A stretch of 64,000 bases of DNA from Erwinia piriflorinigrans CFBP 5888 (GCF_001050515.1 NZ_CAHS01000002.1:1-64000); one strand, 5' to 3'; counted from the first letter of the stretch, positions 32,701-40,781 are shown. Numbers and translations: made by a program. Notes: a model not told the origin generated them from the letters alone.

Positions 32701-33345
32701 ATGTATAGCAGATTCACGGTGGCGGTTTCTGATGACCACCCACATATAATTCATTCACTGAAAATGCTTTTTTCAAATAACGATCAATTTACCGTGGCTA
32801 CCGCAACAGTATGTGGTAAAGATTTATTGGCTGTTCTTGCATCGGAGCAAACAGATATTGTCATCACTGATTTCTCCTTAAGTTCTAAACGTTCGGCAAT
32901 TGATGGCTTTGCTAAAATACGTGCCTTAAATGGCCGCTTCCCGCTGGTGAGAATTGTCTTGCTCACGTCACAAAAAAACATCGCAATACTCAGAAAAACA
33001 TGCGATTACGGGGTTAAAGCTATTGTGAGTAAGTCGGACCCGGTGGAGGATACGGTCATTGCATGCCATCATGTGATGAATCAAAATGGTTATTACTTTT
33101 CATCTTCACTGAGTAATATTAAGAGTTATTTGTCAAAGGATGGTGAAAAAGGAAATGGTCTTACTCCCAAAGAGCTTGAAGTGATTAGGCTGTTTTCAAC
33201 AGGATATACTCTTTCAGAGATAGCACGGCGACAGAATAGAACAATTAGTACAATCTCTACGCAAAAGTATAATGCCATGCGGCGTCTTGGCGTCTCTTCT
33301 AATGTCGAATTAATACGTTACGCATATGCACAAGGTTTGATATGA
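32701..33345 (+). CDS. RcsB-like LuxR-family response regulator
   Basis: 214 aa. A receiver domain with D11-D12, phospho-acceptor D57 (VITDFS), T89 and K111, so phosphorylation looks possible. The C-terminal LuxR-type helix-turn-helix (LTPKELEVIRLFSTGYTLSEIARRQNR, then TISTISTQKYNAMRRLGV) resembles RcsB more than NarL. No sensor kinase lies nearby, so it is an orphan that may use the Rcs phosphorelay or pair with RcsB-type partners. The ATG at 32701 has GGAGG upstream. Base composition is lower in GC than its neighbours, suggesting acquisition. Confidence 0.88.
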   Translation: MYSRFTVAVSDDHPHIIHSLKMLFSNNDQFTVATATVCGKDLLAVLASEQTDIVITDFSLSSKRSAIDGFAKIRALNGRFPLVRIVLLTSQKNIAILRKTCDYGVKAIVSKSDPVEDTVIACHHVMNQNGYYFSSSLSNIKSYLSKDGEKGNGLTPKELEVIRLFSTGYTLSEIARRQNRTISTISTQKYNAMRRLGVSSNVELIRYAYAQGLI

Positions 33346-33696
33346 GTCTCCCTTCAGTCGGAAGAAATTCACCGATTAATAAGATTTTTCACACCATTAG
33401 ATCCAGCGCCATTGGGATGAATGTTATATTCAAGTGAATAAAAAAGCGGTTTTAAAAAACACCTGCGATATTTATTTTTCGATGCTGCAACCCATGCATA
33501 TTAAATGTGATCAATGTCTTTTTGTGGCTAACGTTATGATTTTAAGAACATACTCTAAGTATTGATTCTTGACGCCAGGCTTTTCAGCTGGCTCCCGGCG
33601 AAAGCGTGTGATGCCCATTGCGTGGTTAAAATCAGGCCCAGGGAGCAGAACGTTTTATCGCCTAATATCAACAAATGATAGTAAGCGACGACGATG
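33346..33696. other. Intergenic region, no feature recognised
   Basis: About 350 bp of AT-rich DNA between the RcsB-like gene and the convergent MFS gene. No open frame with family resemblance, no strong terminator and no RNA gene was recognised. Confidence 0.4.
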
Positions 33697-35058
33697 CTAC
33701 AATTTCTCCCACGCTTTTTTGAGGCCGGTCTCTTCATCAGGGTCTGCCCCTTGCAGAATCGTGACTTCCTCTTCTTCTTCCGCAGGCTCGGTATCAAATG
33801 ATGGCATGGTTTCCTCGATCATCTGCTCATCAAAAGCCGGGTTGAGTGCGGGAGAAAGTGGCGAACTCATCAGACTATCCGGCATTGCGATATGAGGAAC
33901 CGGGGCATCTTCGACAAACTGGGCTTCGTCTTTTTTCACCGTCCGGCTCAGGGCAATAATTAGCAGACCGCACAGGGCAAAGAACGCATACAGCGTGTTG
34001 CCCCCAAGAGGTTCAAGCAGCAATCCGACCACCAGTGGGCCAATACTGGCACCTACGCCGAATGCCATCAACAGACAAGCCGCCAGCGAAACGCGTCGTT
34101 CTGGCTCAATCAGGTCATTGGCCAGCGCAACGGCCAGCGGGTAGAGCGAGAACAGCAACATGCTGACGATAAACCCGAGGACTAATAACAGTGGAAATCC
34201 GAGCTCTGTCAGTAGCGCCAGCGGAAGGGCGGCAACGGCCAGCATAATCGCATTCAGACGCAGCAGAAGCGTTCGATTGTAACGGTCGGACAGCCAGCTA
34301 AGGGGAAACTGGGCAACCAGCCCGGCGAAAATAGCGATAGCCATAAACAGGCCGGTTTGCCCGGTGGTTAGCGCTTGCTGACTGGCATATACCGGTGCCA
34401 GCCCATAGAAGGAACCCACCGCCATGCCAATTGCCAATGTGGCTGCCAGAACTTTCGGTATGGCTCCAATAAAGAAGCGTAACTCCATAGGAGCGGGTGA
34501 GAGCTGGCGTGCATGGGTGCGAGTGGTGAGTGCGATAGGCACCAGGCACAGGGCAAAACAGAGCGCAATTAAGAGCAGCGTACTGAGGCCCAAATCGGTT
34601 TGTAGCATAAGCACAACCTGGCCAAGTGACATCCCGAGATAGGTGGCGACCATATAGCAGCCAAACACTTTTCCGCGCTGTTCAGACTCCGACTGATCGT
34701 TCAGCCAGCTCTCCAGCACCATGTACTGGCACATCATACACATGCCGATAATCAGTCGCAGTCCAATCCACGCGGGAATATATTCGGTCAACCCGTGCCC
34801 TAACACGGCAGCAGTAATGATCCCGGCACAGGAGACATAGGCACGGATATGACCCACGCGCGCAATCAGAAAATGACCGACTTTGCCGCCAATCACCAGA
34901 CCAATATAGTTTGCGGCGATAATCGCTCCGATCAAAGCACCCGAGACATGAGCTGATGTCAGACGCAGGGAAACATAGGTGGTCAGCAACCCGGACCCGA
35001 GCAGCATTAACAGCGTAGTGGTATAAAGCGGGAAGAACACACCTAACGTCTTATTCAC
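33697..35058 (-). CDS. MFS transporter (YcaD-like)
   Basis: 453 aa. Twelve hydrophobic segments within residues 1-390, the usual major facilitator layout. The loop after TM2 (GKVGHFLIARVGHIRAY) is the MFS motif A equivalent, and a second copy follows TM8 (SWLSDRYNRTLLLRLN). It resembles YcaD/UbiM-type exporters of unknown substrate. The last ~60 residues are a cytoplasmic tail with an acidic cluster (PAEEEEEVT) absent from E. coli YcaD (382 aa). Flanking genes do not suggest a substrate. Confidence 0.85.
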   Translation of the reverse strand: MNKTLGVFFPLYTTTLLMLLGSGLLTTYVSLRLTSAHVSGALIGAIIAANYIGLVIGGKVGHFLIARVGHIRAYVSCAGIITAAVLGHGLTEYIPAWIGLRLIIGMCMMCQYMVLESWLNDQSESEQRGKVFGCYMVATYLGMSLGQVVLMLQTDLGLSTLLLIALCFALCLVPIALTTRTHARQLSPAPMELRFFIGAIPKVLAATLAIGMAVGSFYGLAPVYASQQALTTGQTGLFMAIAIFAGLVAQFPLSWLSDRYNRTLLLRLNAIMLAVAALPLALLTELGFPLLLVLGFIVSMLLFSLYPLAVALANDLIEPERRVSLAACLLMAFGVGASIGPLVVGLLLEPLGGNTLYAFFALCGLLIIALSRTVKKDEAQFVEDAPVPHIAMPDSLMSSPLSPALNPAFDEQMIEETMPSFDTEPAEEEEEVTILQGADPDEETGLKKAWEKL

Positions 35059-35224
35059 TCATCCTCCGGTTGTCGAGTCGGTCCATTGAGCGCCGCACGC
35101 CCCTAAAAACATGATGCACCTGCTGTGTGATACTAGCAGCTACAGTCAGCAGGGCAAATGTTCATGGGGAGCCAGGCGAGCGATAAGAGCGGGATACCAG
35201 TAGCACGCTGGCTACTGGCGGCAA

Positions 35225-35563
35225 TCAGTTTTTTTTCACAAATTCAGATTTCAGCTTCATCGGGCCGAAGCCGTCGATCTTGCAATCGATATTGTGATCG
35301 CCTTCTACCAGACGAATGCTTTTGACCTTGGTGCCGATTTTAAGCGGTGTAGAACTGCCTTTAACTTTCAGATCTTTAATCACCGTCACGCTGTCACCAT
35401 CCGCCAGCAGGTTACCGTTGGCGTCTTTCACCACCAGGCTATCTTCAGCAGTCGCATCAGCACCTTCAGCCCAGACATGGCCACACTCCGGGCAGTTGAG
35501 CATATCGCCATCCTGCCAGCTGTACTCTGAGTGGCATTTCGGGCAGGGAGGTAAAGTTTGCAT
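35225..35563 (-). CDS. yjdM: YjdM (PhnA) zinc-ribbon protein
   Basis: 112 aa (E. coli 111). N-terminal zinc ribbon with CPKC and CPEC pairs (residues 7-10 and 24-27), then a compact SH3-like beta domain ([23 protein letters not shown]). Once called PhnA and linked to alkylphosphonate uptake in E. coli, but it is not required for it, and its true role is unknown. A single gene here, far from any phn locus. Confidence 0.95.
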   Translation of the reverse strand: MQTLPPCPKCHSEYSWQDGDMLNCPECGHVWAEGADATAEDSLVVKDANGNLLADGDSVTVIKDLKVKGSSTPLKIGTKVKSIRLVEGDHNIDCKIDGFGPMKLKSEFVKKN

Positions 35564-35891
35564 GGGAAGTCCTTAACTAAATCCTTAATAAAGTAAGGGG
35601 ATAGTTTACCCTGTGAAGAGTCTGGTGCCTATGATAAAAACGGCATCTGACGGTTAGCGAGGAAGATGGATCGGCAGTTGAAGGATGCTTACCGTCTGAA
35701 CAAAGCCGTTTGAAGTTTTCACTCACACTCTCCATTTCATATGTCACTCCCTGAACAGAGGAGATGCACCTTCAGTGGTCGCTCATGTGGCGGGCTGTCT
35801 TACAGCGACGTTTTTAACTTTACATAAAAATGGCTTGAAGCCAATGACGTAATAACCACTTTAAAAATCAAACCATTGTCCATTATGAATT
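35564..35891. other. Intergenic region, no feature recognised
   Basis: About 330 bp between the yjdM start and the end of the AraC-family gene. It must hold the yjdM promoter. No RNA gene, repeat or terminator was recognised. Confidence 0.4.
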
Positions 35892-36641
35892 TCAAACATT
35901 GCTACTCGCTATTGGAATCGCTGCCGATTTGTCATTCTCCTTAAACTGTCCCGGTGTTTTCCCAAAACGTTCCCGGAATACCTCAATGTAAGAACTGACG
36001 TTGCTATAGCCGCTCATATATGCCACTTCATTTACGGATAATCCGTTGAAAACCCATTGAAGTGAGGAGAGTACTTTTGCCTGTTGGCGCCATCGGCTAA
36101 AAGTAAGCCCTGTTTCCTGATGAAATAAACGGCTAAGATTTCGTACGCTAATGCCCCATTTATGGGCGAGTTGCGTCTGATTCAGTACACATCCGGGGTT
36201 TTTTAATAATTCATCGGCAACGTTTCTCGCCCGACGATCTTCTGGCAGCGTCAGCTGAAGTGGTAGTGCAGCTAGCTGATTCAGTTCACAGGTTAATACT
36301 TTCAGAAGTGCATCTCTGCAATCGACAGGCCCGTTCAGGCATAGCCGCTCAAGGAGTGCCAGGATAAAAGCATCCACTCCGTAGACCCCAGAACAGGGGG
36401 GGAAAGGCATATTGGATGATGGTTTGAGGTAAAGACATTTGCCTCTTACGGCTCCCGTACTCCTGGCTCTGTGGTACAGATTTGCCGGAAACCACCCCAC
36501 CGTTCCTGGCGTCACCACCCATTCAGTTAACTCCGTTTCAATTATCATAAGACCCCGGCTGAGCCAGAACAACTGACCTGTTCCGTGCTTATGCCACTCC
36601 GTTGAATGCTCAGCGTCATATTCAATCTGGGATACTTTCAT
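35892..36641 (-). CDS. AraC-family transcriptional regulator
   Basis: 249 aa. N-terminal cupin-like sensor domain (about 1-95: EYDAEHSTEWHKHGTGQLFWLSRG) and C-terminal pair of helix-turn-helix motifs (about 140-235), the second with the AraC signature VAYMSGYSNVSSYIEVFRERFGKTPGQF. The layout is that of the AraC/XylS regulators of the YdeC/YtdP group that sense small aromatic or hydrophobic ligands. Divergent from the NTF2-like gene with a 100-bp shared promoter region, so that gene is a likely target. Confidence 0.88.
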   Translation of the reverse strand: MKVSQIEYDAEHSTEWHKHGTGQLFWLSRGLMIIETELTEWVVTPGTVGWFPANLYHRARSTGAVRGKCLYLKPSSNMPFPPCSGVYGVDAFILALLERLCLNGPVDCRDALLKVLTCELNQLAALPLQLTLPEDRRARNVADELLKNPGCVLNQTQLAHKWGISVRNLSRLFHQETGLTFSRWRQQAKVLSSLQWVFNGLSVNEVAYMSGYSNVSSYIEVFRERFGKTPGQFKENDKSAAIPIASSNV

Positions 36642-36741
36642 TTGGATGGCCGATTAACCGTATATGTTGTCCTGATACCGTTAATATACCAGCCAGGTCC
36701 TGAAGTAGACTTCCTTTTATCACTCAGGAAGGAGAGTCAAA

Positions 36742-37134
36742 ATGCAAAACGTTAAGCGGACAGTCATTGAGGCACTAAAGACGCTTATCACCGATCCATT
36801 GCATGTAGAGAGTAAAATTGCCGTATTTTTTGCTGCTGATTATCAACAGCGAGTGGATGGTAAGCAATTGGACTACAGTGGGTTTATCAGGCATATGGAG
36901 GCCCTCAAGCTGTACACAAAACGGATGAGCATTTCTATTAAAAGTATCGTGGCTGAAAATGATACGGTGTTCACTCACCACTATGTGAATGTGGAGAAAA
37001 AACAGGGTGAAAAGAGTGAGTTTGAGGTTTTTGCCCGCTTTACTTTGTTATCGGGAAAAATTATCCGCTGTGAAGAGCTAACAAGAATGATTAACGGGCT
37101 ACCCGGAGACAGCGATCTGGGTAGCAGACGTTAA
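36742..37134 (+). CDS. NTF2-like/SnoaL-like fold protein
   Basis: 130 aa. The pattern fits a nuclear transport factor 2 cone fold: helical N-terminus, a central DYQQRVDGKQLDYSGFIRHMEAL segment, then alternating beta strands (ENDTVFTHHYVNVEKK, EFEVFARFTLLSGKII). Such proteins bind or isomerise small hydrophobic molecules; no catalytic residues can be named here. RBS AAGGAG precedes the ATG. It is divergent from the AraC regulator and ends about 210 bp before the attL repeat of the integrated element. Confidence 0.75.
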   Translation: MQNVKRTVIEALKTLITDPLHVESKIAVFFAADYQQRVDGKQLDYSGFIRHMEALKLYTKRMSISIKSIVAENDTVFTHHYVNVEKKQGEKSEFEVFARFTLLSGKIIRCEELTRMINGLPGDSDLGSRR

Positions 37135-37341
37135 TTTTTTCTCAGTATGCAGTACGTGGGCCGGGGTATGCCTGTTTTCTCCGCCGCTTCTTAACAAGGA
37201 TCTCCTTGTCAGATTTGCATCAGAGCAACGGCTGTCGCTATATGAAGCCTCCGGCCTGATAAAGGGTTGTACCTCTAACTGTTAGATGAAAATAGCAGGG
37301 GTATAAGTGAAACAGGTGCTTTCCTGATAGCTTATGCACAT

Positions 37342-37416
37342 AAAAAAGCCCGCTATGCGGCGGGCTGTCTGGTTTTCTGCTGTTTGCTGATAGCCAGTAA
37401 ATCGTTACTCGATATT
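37342..37416. repeat. attL: duplicated yicC 3' end and terminator
   Basis: 75-bp direct repeat matching 50030-50104 at 73 positions. It contains a copy of the yicC terminator (GCCCGC/GCGGGC stem beside six A on this strand) and the last codons of yicC, ending at GATATT. Beyond that the sequence departs from yicC. Confidence 0.93.
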
Positions 37417-37484
37417 GAATCTGTTTGTTGAGTAAGTGGGTCTATGCCTTGTGTTTGCTGGTTTTTATGTAATGTGCAATTCCA

Positions 37485-37508
37485 TTGTGTACACCCTTGT
37501 GTACATCG
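37485..37508 (+). promoter_or_regulatory. Candidate integrase arm-type sites, left side
   Basis: Two adjacent 12-mers, TTGTGTACACCC (37485-37496) and TTGTGTACATCG (37497-37508), 69 bp inside attL. They share TTGNGTACA with the pair near attR, in the same orientation and with the same 12-bp period. Confidence 0.6.
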
Positions 37509-37567
37509 TTTTTTAAGGTGCTAGCCTTTCTGCTCGTTTTTTATCCTTACCGTAATTCTAACAGTCT

Positions 37568-37607
37568 ATTCCTTATTGTATGATAGATGCCTCATACATT
37601 AAGGAAT
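37568..37607. promoter_or_regulatory. 16-bp inverted repeat upstream of the 124-aa gene
   Basis: ATTCCTTATTGTATGA (37568-37583) and TCATACATTAAGGAAT (37592-37607) are inverted copies with one mismatch and an 8-bp spacer, ending 10 bp before the ATG. The half-site CTTAATGTATGA recurs at 40442-40453 near the tail-protein gene. A repressor operator is the simplest reading; an RNA hairpin covering the ribosome site is also possible. Confidence 0.6.
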
Positions 37608-37617
37608 GTCGTAAGCC

Positions 37618-37992
37618 ATGAGAATGACAGCGCGTAAAAAAGAGATATTGAGCTACTACCAGCCGGATAACCTCGAATGGGTGACGGGTGAGATTGGGAC
37701 GCCGCCGTTTGACGTGTCCGGGCTGGCCTATCTGGTTTGCGGGCTGGACTCCTTCGATACCCGGCATCATCTGGAATCTACCCGGCGCACGCTTGAAGCG
37801 ATGGTGAAAGATGGCCTGTTAGAGAAGGTCACCAGCTTTGAGCGCAGACAGGACACGACACAAAGCGGTGACGGTAAAGGCATCTGGTGTAACTGCTCCC
37901 GGTATGGCCTGCCCGGTTCCTGTCTGGTGGTACGCGATGAAGGCGGCAAGGTTGAGGCTATAGACGGGGTAGCGGTGCGGATTGATAACTAA
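37618..37992 (+). CDS. Hypothetical element protein, possible winged-helix regulator
   Basis: 124 aa, not recognised as a named family. The middle part, HHLESTRRTLEAMVKDGLLEKVTSFERRQD, looks like the recognition helix and wing of a winged-helix protein, and the first 60 residues include a short hydrophobic strand (GLAYLVCGLDSF). Two cysteines (IWCNCSRYG) could bind metal. It is the first gene inside attL, on the opposite strand to most element genes, with a large inverted repeat at its start, which suggests autoregulation. Confidence 0.6.
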   Translation: MRMTARKKEILSYYQPDNLEWVTGEIGTPPFDVSGLAYLVCGLDSFDTRHHLESTRRTLEAMVKDGLLEKVTSFERRQDTTQSGDGKGIWCNCSRYGLPGSCLVVRDEGGKVEAIDGVAVRIDN

Positions 37993-38057
37993 CCGCCTGT
38001 CTTACGTTGTCTTACGATGGTAAAATAGCCGTTTAACCCTTACCGCTGGTGGTTGTA

Positions 38058-38489
38058 GTGAATAAATCCCTGTCCGTTACCTTTCGTGTGCCTGCTGAAC
38101 TGGCTAATGCCTTTATCTCTGCGGTCAGTGAGTCCGGTTCTGATAAAACCGCCTGGCTGATTGATGCCGTGCGCCACAAGCTGAACCAGCCGGACAATAA
38201 CGCCGATAGTCGTTTGCTGGCGCTGGTGGAACGCATGGAAATAGCAGCGGCTGCGCTGGCAGTGGGTAAGCAGGGCATCCCGCCGCGCCCATACAATGAG
38301 GCTGCGGCGATCCAGATTATTGCCGCCACTATCCGGGAAGGCTTCGACAACGGGCGTATCATTGCTGAACGGCTTAACGATGCCGGGTATCAGACTAAGG
38401 CGGGTAAGGCGTGGGATAAGGACATCTACAGCGCGTGGAAGCGTCAGGGCGGTAATTCATCCCGGATAGCAGCGGCGCTAAGTGCCTGA
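38058..38489 (+). CDS. Hypothetical protein with RHH-like N-terminus and recombinase-like HTH C-terminus
   Basis: 143 aa from GTG 38058 (a GTG at 38049 is possible). Residues 1-45 (NKSLSVTFRVPAELANAFISAVSES) look like a ribbon-helix-helix or Arc-like DNA-binding region. The last 55 residues (IREGFDNGRIIAERLNDAGY, then QTKAGKAWDKDIYSAWKRQ) resemble the helix-turn-helix that follows the catalytic domain in serine recombinases, but no catalytic domain is present. It may be an element regulator or excision factor; this is inference. Confidence 0.6.
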   Translation: MNKSLSVTFRVPAELANAFISAVSESGSDKTAWLIDAVRHKLNQPDNNADSRLLALVERMEIAAAALAVGKQGIPPRPYNEAAAIQIIAATIREGFDNGRIIAERLNDAGYQTKAGKAWDKDIYSAWKRQGGNSSRIAAALSA

Positions 38490-38567
38490 ATACTGACCGC
38501 GCCCCGTACTTGTCGCAAAACTGTAAAGCCGGGGATCCCCGGTATTAACATGCGGGATTTTCCCGTA

Positions 38568-38756
38568 TCACCTGCGCGGCGCTGGCTTCTTCCACTGGTA
38601 GGCCGGGGCGCTCATTCTCTGGCGGTGGCGCTCACTCACTGCCAGTGCGTTTCTGATACCGTTTCTCACGGCGTACAGGGTGTGCCTGTCCAACGGTTCC
38701 CCGCTCTGACGGGCTATCTGTAATACGGCTAACTCAAGCGTCTGGCGGTCTGTCAT
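38568..38756 (-). CDS. Small hypothetical protein
   Basis: 62 aa, basic C-terminus (RHRQRMSAPAYQWKKPAPRR), predicted helical N-terminus (RQTLELAVLQIARQSGE). AAGGGT lies eight bases upstream of the ATG. It follows the Zn-ribbon gene on the same strand by about 230 bp. No family recognised; it may not be a real gene. Confidence 0.4.
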   Translation of the reverse strand: MTDRQTLELAVLQIARQSGEPLDRHTLYAVRNGIRNALAVSERHRQRMSAPAYQWKKPAPRR

Positions 38757-38990
38757 GGGGTTACCCTTCGCTGTAGGTTATTTACCGTAATCTGTTGATA
38801 TGTAGTGCGCGATATACCTTTCCACGCCAAAAAAAAGGTTTCTAACCTGCGGCGGTGCGAAAAAAGGTAAGGCGGCGGTACTGTTGGGGCGCAAGCCTTG
38901 AACTCTTGACCCGCCCCCTCCACCGCGTACCAGCAGTGCGTACCTGCTTGCGTACCTCTTGTTTGCGTACCAGATCATCAGCCCGCTCTT

Positions 38991-39584
38991 TCACCTTTGC
39001 GGCAAGGTCACGCGCTCAATCATCCCGGTTATCTTCTCCACTACCGGACTGAATGCCCTGTAGTACGCCTGTTCGCTCCGTTGCAGGTGTAGAACCTTCC
39101 GGCTGAACGTTTCCCACCTCATGCCAGCAGGCTTGGGAAAAAGGGCGCAGTCGTTAAACAGGCTTTGCGCGGGCGCATAGTTGCCCCATATCGCCGCCCG
39201 CTGCTTAAACAGGCTGCGCCGCATTCTGGCTAACCTGTCTTCGCTCTGGCTGGCGTAGTGAAGCCCCCAGCACTTTCTACAGGCTAAATCACGCTTACCG
39301 ATAAACAGCACTGCCGCACGGTTATGGCAGTAAGGGCATAAGTACCAGTGCCGCACGCCATAGCCCGCCCGTGTGCTGGTGGTTCTCATCGGTAATACCC
39401 TCCCGCCGATGGTTGCCGTGTAGCTACTGCCGTCCAGGTGAAAGCGCATTTCTCCGGCGCGGGTTGCCAGCTGTAGCGCCTTCGCCCCCTCGCTGAACCT
39501 CTGCCGGATGGCCTTCAGGTGTGCCAGCGTCAGGCGGGGTTGTGCCGTGGTATAGCTTCGGGTTTGTTCGCGCATGGTTTCCAC
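38991..39584 (-). CDS. Zinc-ribbon protein of unknown function
   Basis: 197 aa. A central zinc ribbon WYLCPYCHNRAAVLFIGK then LACRKCWGLHYASQSED carries two CxxC pairs about 20 residues apart. It is flanked by a basic N-terminal part (LTLAHLKAIRQRFSEGAKALQ) and a helical basic C-terminal part (RLARMRRSLFKQRAAIWG). The arrangement suggests nucleic-acid binding. It sits about 130 bp after the tail assembly gene on the same strand and may be in one unit with it. Confidence 0.65.
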   Translation of the reverse strand: METMREQTRSYTTAQPRLTLAHLKAIRQRFSEGAKALQLATRAGEMRFHLDGSSYTATIGGRVLPMRTTSTRAGYGVRHWYLCPYCHNRAAVLFIGKRDLACRKCWGLHYASQSEDRLARMRRSLFKQRAAIWGNYAPAQSLFNDCALFPKPAGMRWETFSRKVLHLQRSEQAYYRAFSPVVEKITGMIERVTLPQR

Positions 39585-39712
39585 CCCGGCATTTTGAATA
39601 CGAAATAATATGCGTTTATCGCTGAACGGCTACCCGTGCGCAGTGCGATCCGTGCCTGCGCGGGTAGGGTCTGCGAATGGTTTCGCACATCACTGGCGGT
39701 AAAATGTTCACA

Positions 39713-40369
39713 TCACACTTTATCCTCAACGTAGATACCCGCTGAAATAATTGCGCCGCCAATGCGGGGCTTACCATATGCCAGCGCTACCGGATAACCC
39801 TGCGCCGCCGTGTTGGTGACTCCACCAAATGCGTATGAAGCCTGGTTATCCGCATCCTGCTTGCTTGCCAGTCCTTTTGCTTGAGGCGATATCATCTGTA
39901 TTACGCCGCCAATAGCCATTGATATGCCTGCCGCGCCCACAGCAGCCCATGCGCCACCCGCTGCTATACCTGCAACCCCCCCCGTGGCGATGGTGGCAGC
40001 CACTATCAACGCCGCACCCAATATCGTTTGAAGCATTCCGGCTCTTTTGCTACCCATTATGACAGGTACAATTCTGATAACCTCGCCATTAACCGGATAC
40101 CCTAAATCATCCAGACCTATGTTTTTCTTCCCTTTAAAAACGGCATAGGTAAGGCCGCGCCTCTTGCTGCTAAGCATATATTGCTCAAATCCGTCTATGG
40201 TTACTGACAGCGCCCGCGCTGCTTCATGAGTGGTGCGTATAAGGCGGTGGTGCGTTTTACCAAATAGCTTACCGAGTGCGCCGCTTAACTCTATTCTGGT
40301 CATTACTTCACCGGTGCGTAACTGTGCTTCTGGCTTCGGGCTGGCATGGTTTGGCGTGTTCGGGGTCAT
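39713..40369 (-). CDS. Lambda gpI-like tail assembly protein (TAP-I)
   Basis: 218 aa (lambda gpI 223). The N-terminal part (RIELSGALGKLFGKTHHRL, ARALSVTIDGFEQYM, GEVIRIVPVIMG) corresponds to gpI's ubiquitin-like domain. A glycine/alanine-rich hydrophobic segment (about 113-160, ILGAALIVAATIATGGVAG) is followed by the conserved GGVIQMISPQA, then an SYAFGGVTNTAAQGYPVALAYGK motif matching gpI. gpI acts with gpK and gpJ in tail-tip assembly. No other tail gene is present, so it is an orphan. AAGGA lies nine bases before the ATG; a second in-frame ATG at 40303 has its own GGTGAA. Confidence 0.88.
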   Translation of the reverse strand: MTPNTPNHASPKPEAQLRTGEVMTRIELSGALGKLFGKTHHRLIRTTHEAARALSVTIDGFEQYMLSSKRRGLTYAVFKGKKNIGLDDLGYPVNGEVIRIVPVIMGSKRAGMLQTILGAALIVAATIATGGVAGIAAGGAWAAVGAAGISMAIGGVIQMISPQAKGLASKQDADNQASYAFGGVTNTAAQGYPVALAYGKPRIGGAIISAGIYVEDKV

Positions 40370-40483
40370 TACTTATTATCCTTACTTTTCGTGGTTTTCG
40401 TTGACTAATTAAACGATTATCAGTTTTGCTAATGTCGTTTTCTTAATGTATGAGGGGCGTTTTTCTCTCTATATAAGTAAAAG

Positions 40484-40758
40484 GGTGTTGGTTCAGTTGG
40501 TTCAGTTGGTTCAGTTTGTAAAGACGACTGTTTTTAAAGGGATTTTAACCCGATCACTGAACCAATACGGCGCTTTTTTTGTTGGTTCAGCGGGGCGTTT
40601 TGTTGGTTCACTGCCAGCCATGAGAAAATTCCTCTTTGTCCGTTGTTGGTTCAAAACGGGCATTTGTTGGTTCAGTGTTGGTTCAAATTCAGAAATAAAA
40701 ACCTTATAAAACAACAATCTTTACAAATTGAACCAACTGAACCAACTGAACCAACACC
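40484..40758. repeat. Iteron array, candidate satellite replication origin
   Basis: Twelve exact copies of TTGGTTCA in 275 bp. Eight are on the + strand: 40488, 40497, 40506, 40582, 40603, 40646, 40667 and 40678. Four are on the minus strand: 40558, 40729, 40738 and 40747. The outer copies form triplets with a 9-bp period, and the two triplets with flanks make a 41-bp inverted repeat (40484-40524 and 40718-40758) with one mismatch. The array ends 24 bp before the primase-helicase stop codon. P4 alpha binds iterons at its origin, so these are its likely binding sites. Confidence 0.8.
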
Positions 40759-40781
40759 TTAACTACGTATGTGAGAAAAAA

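Noticed and set aside
40484-40758. CRISPR-like array
   Set aside because: Repeats are 8-9 bp, occur on both strands and have no uniform spacers; iterons fit better and no cas gene is near.
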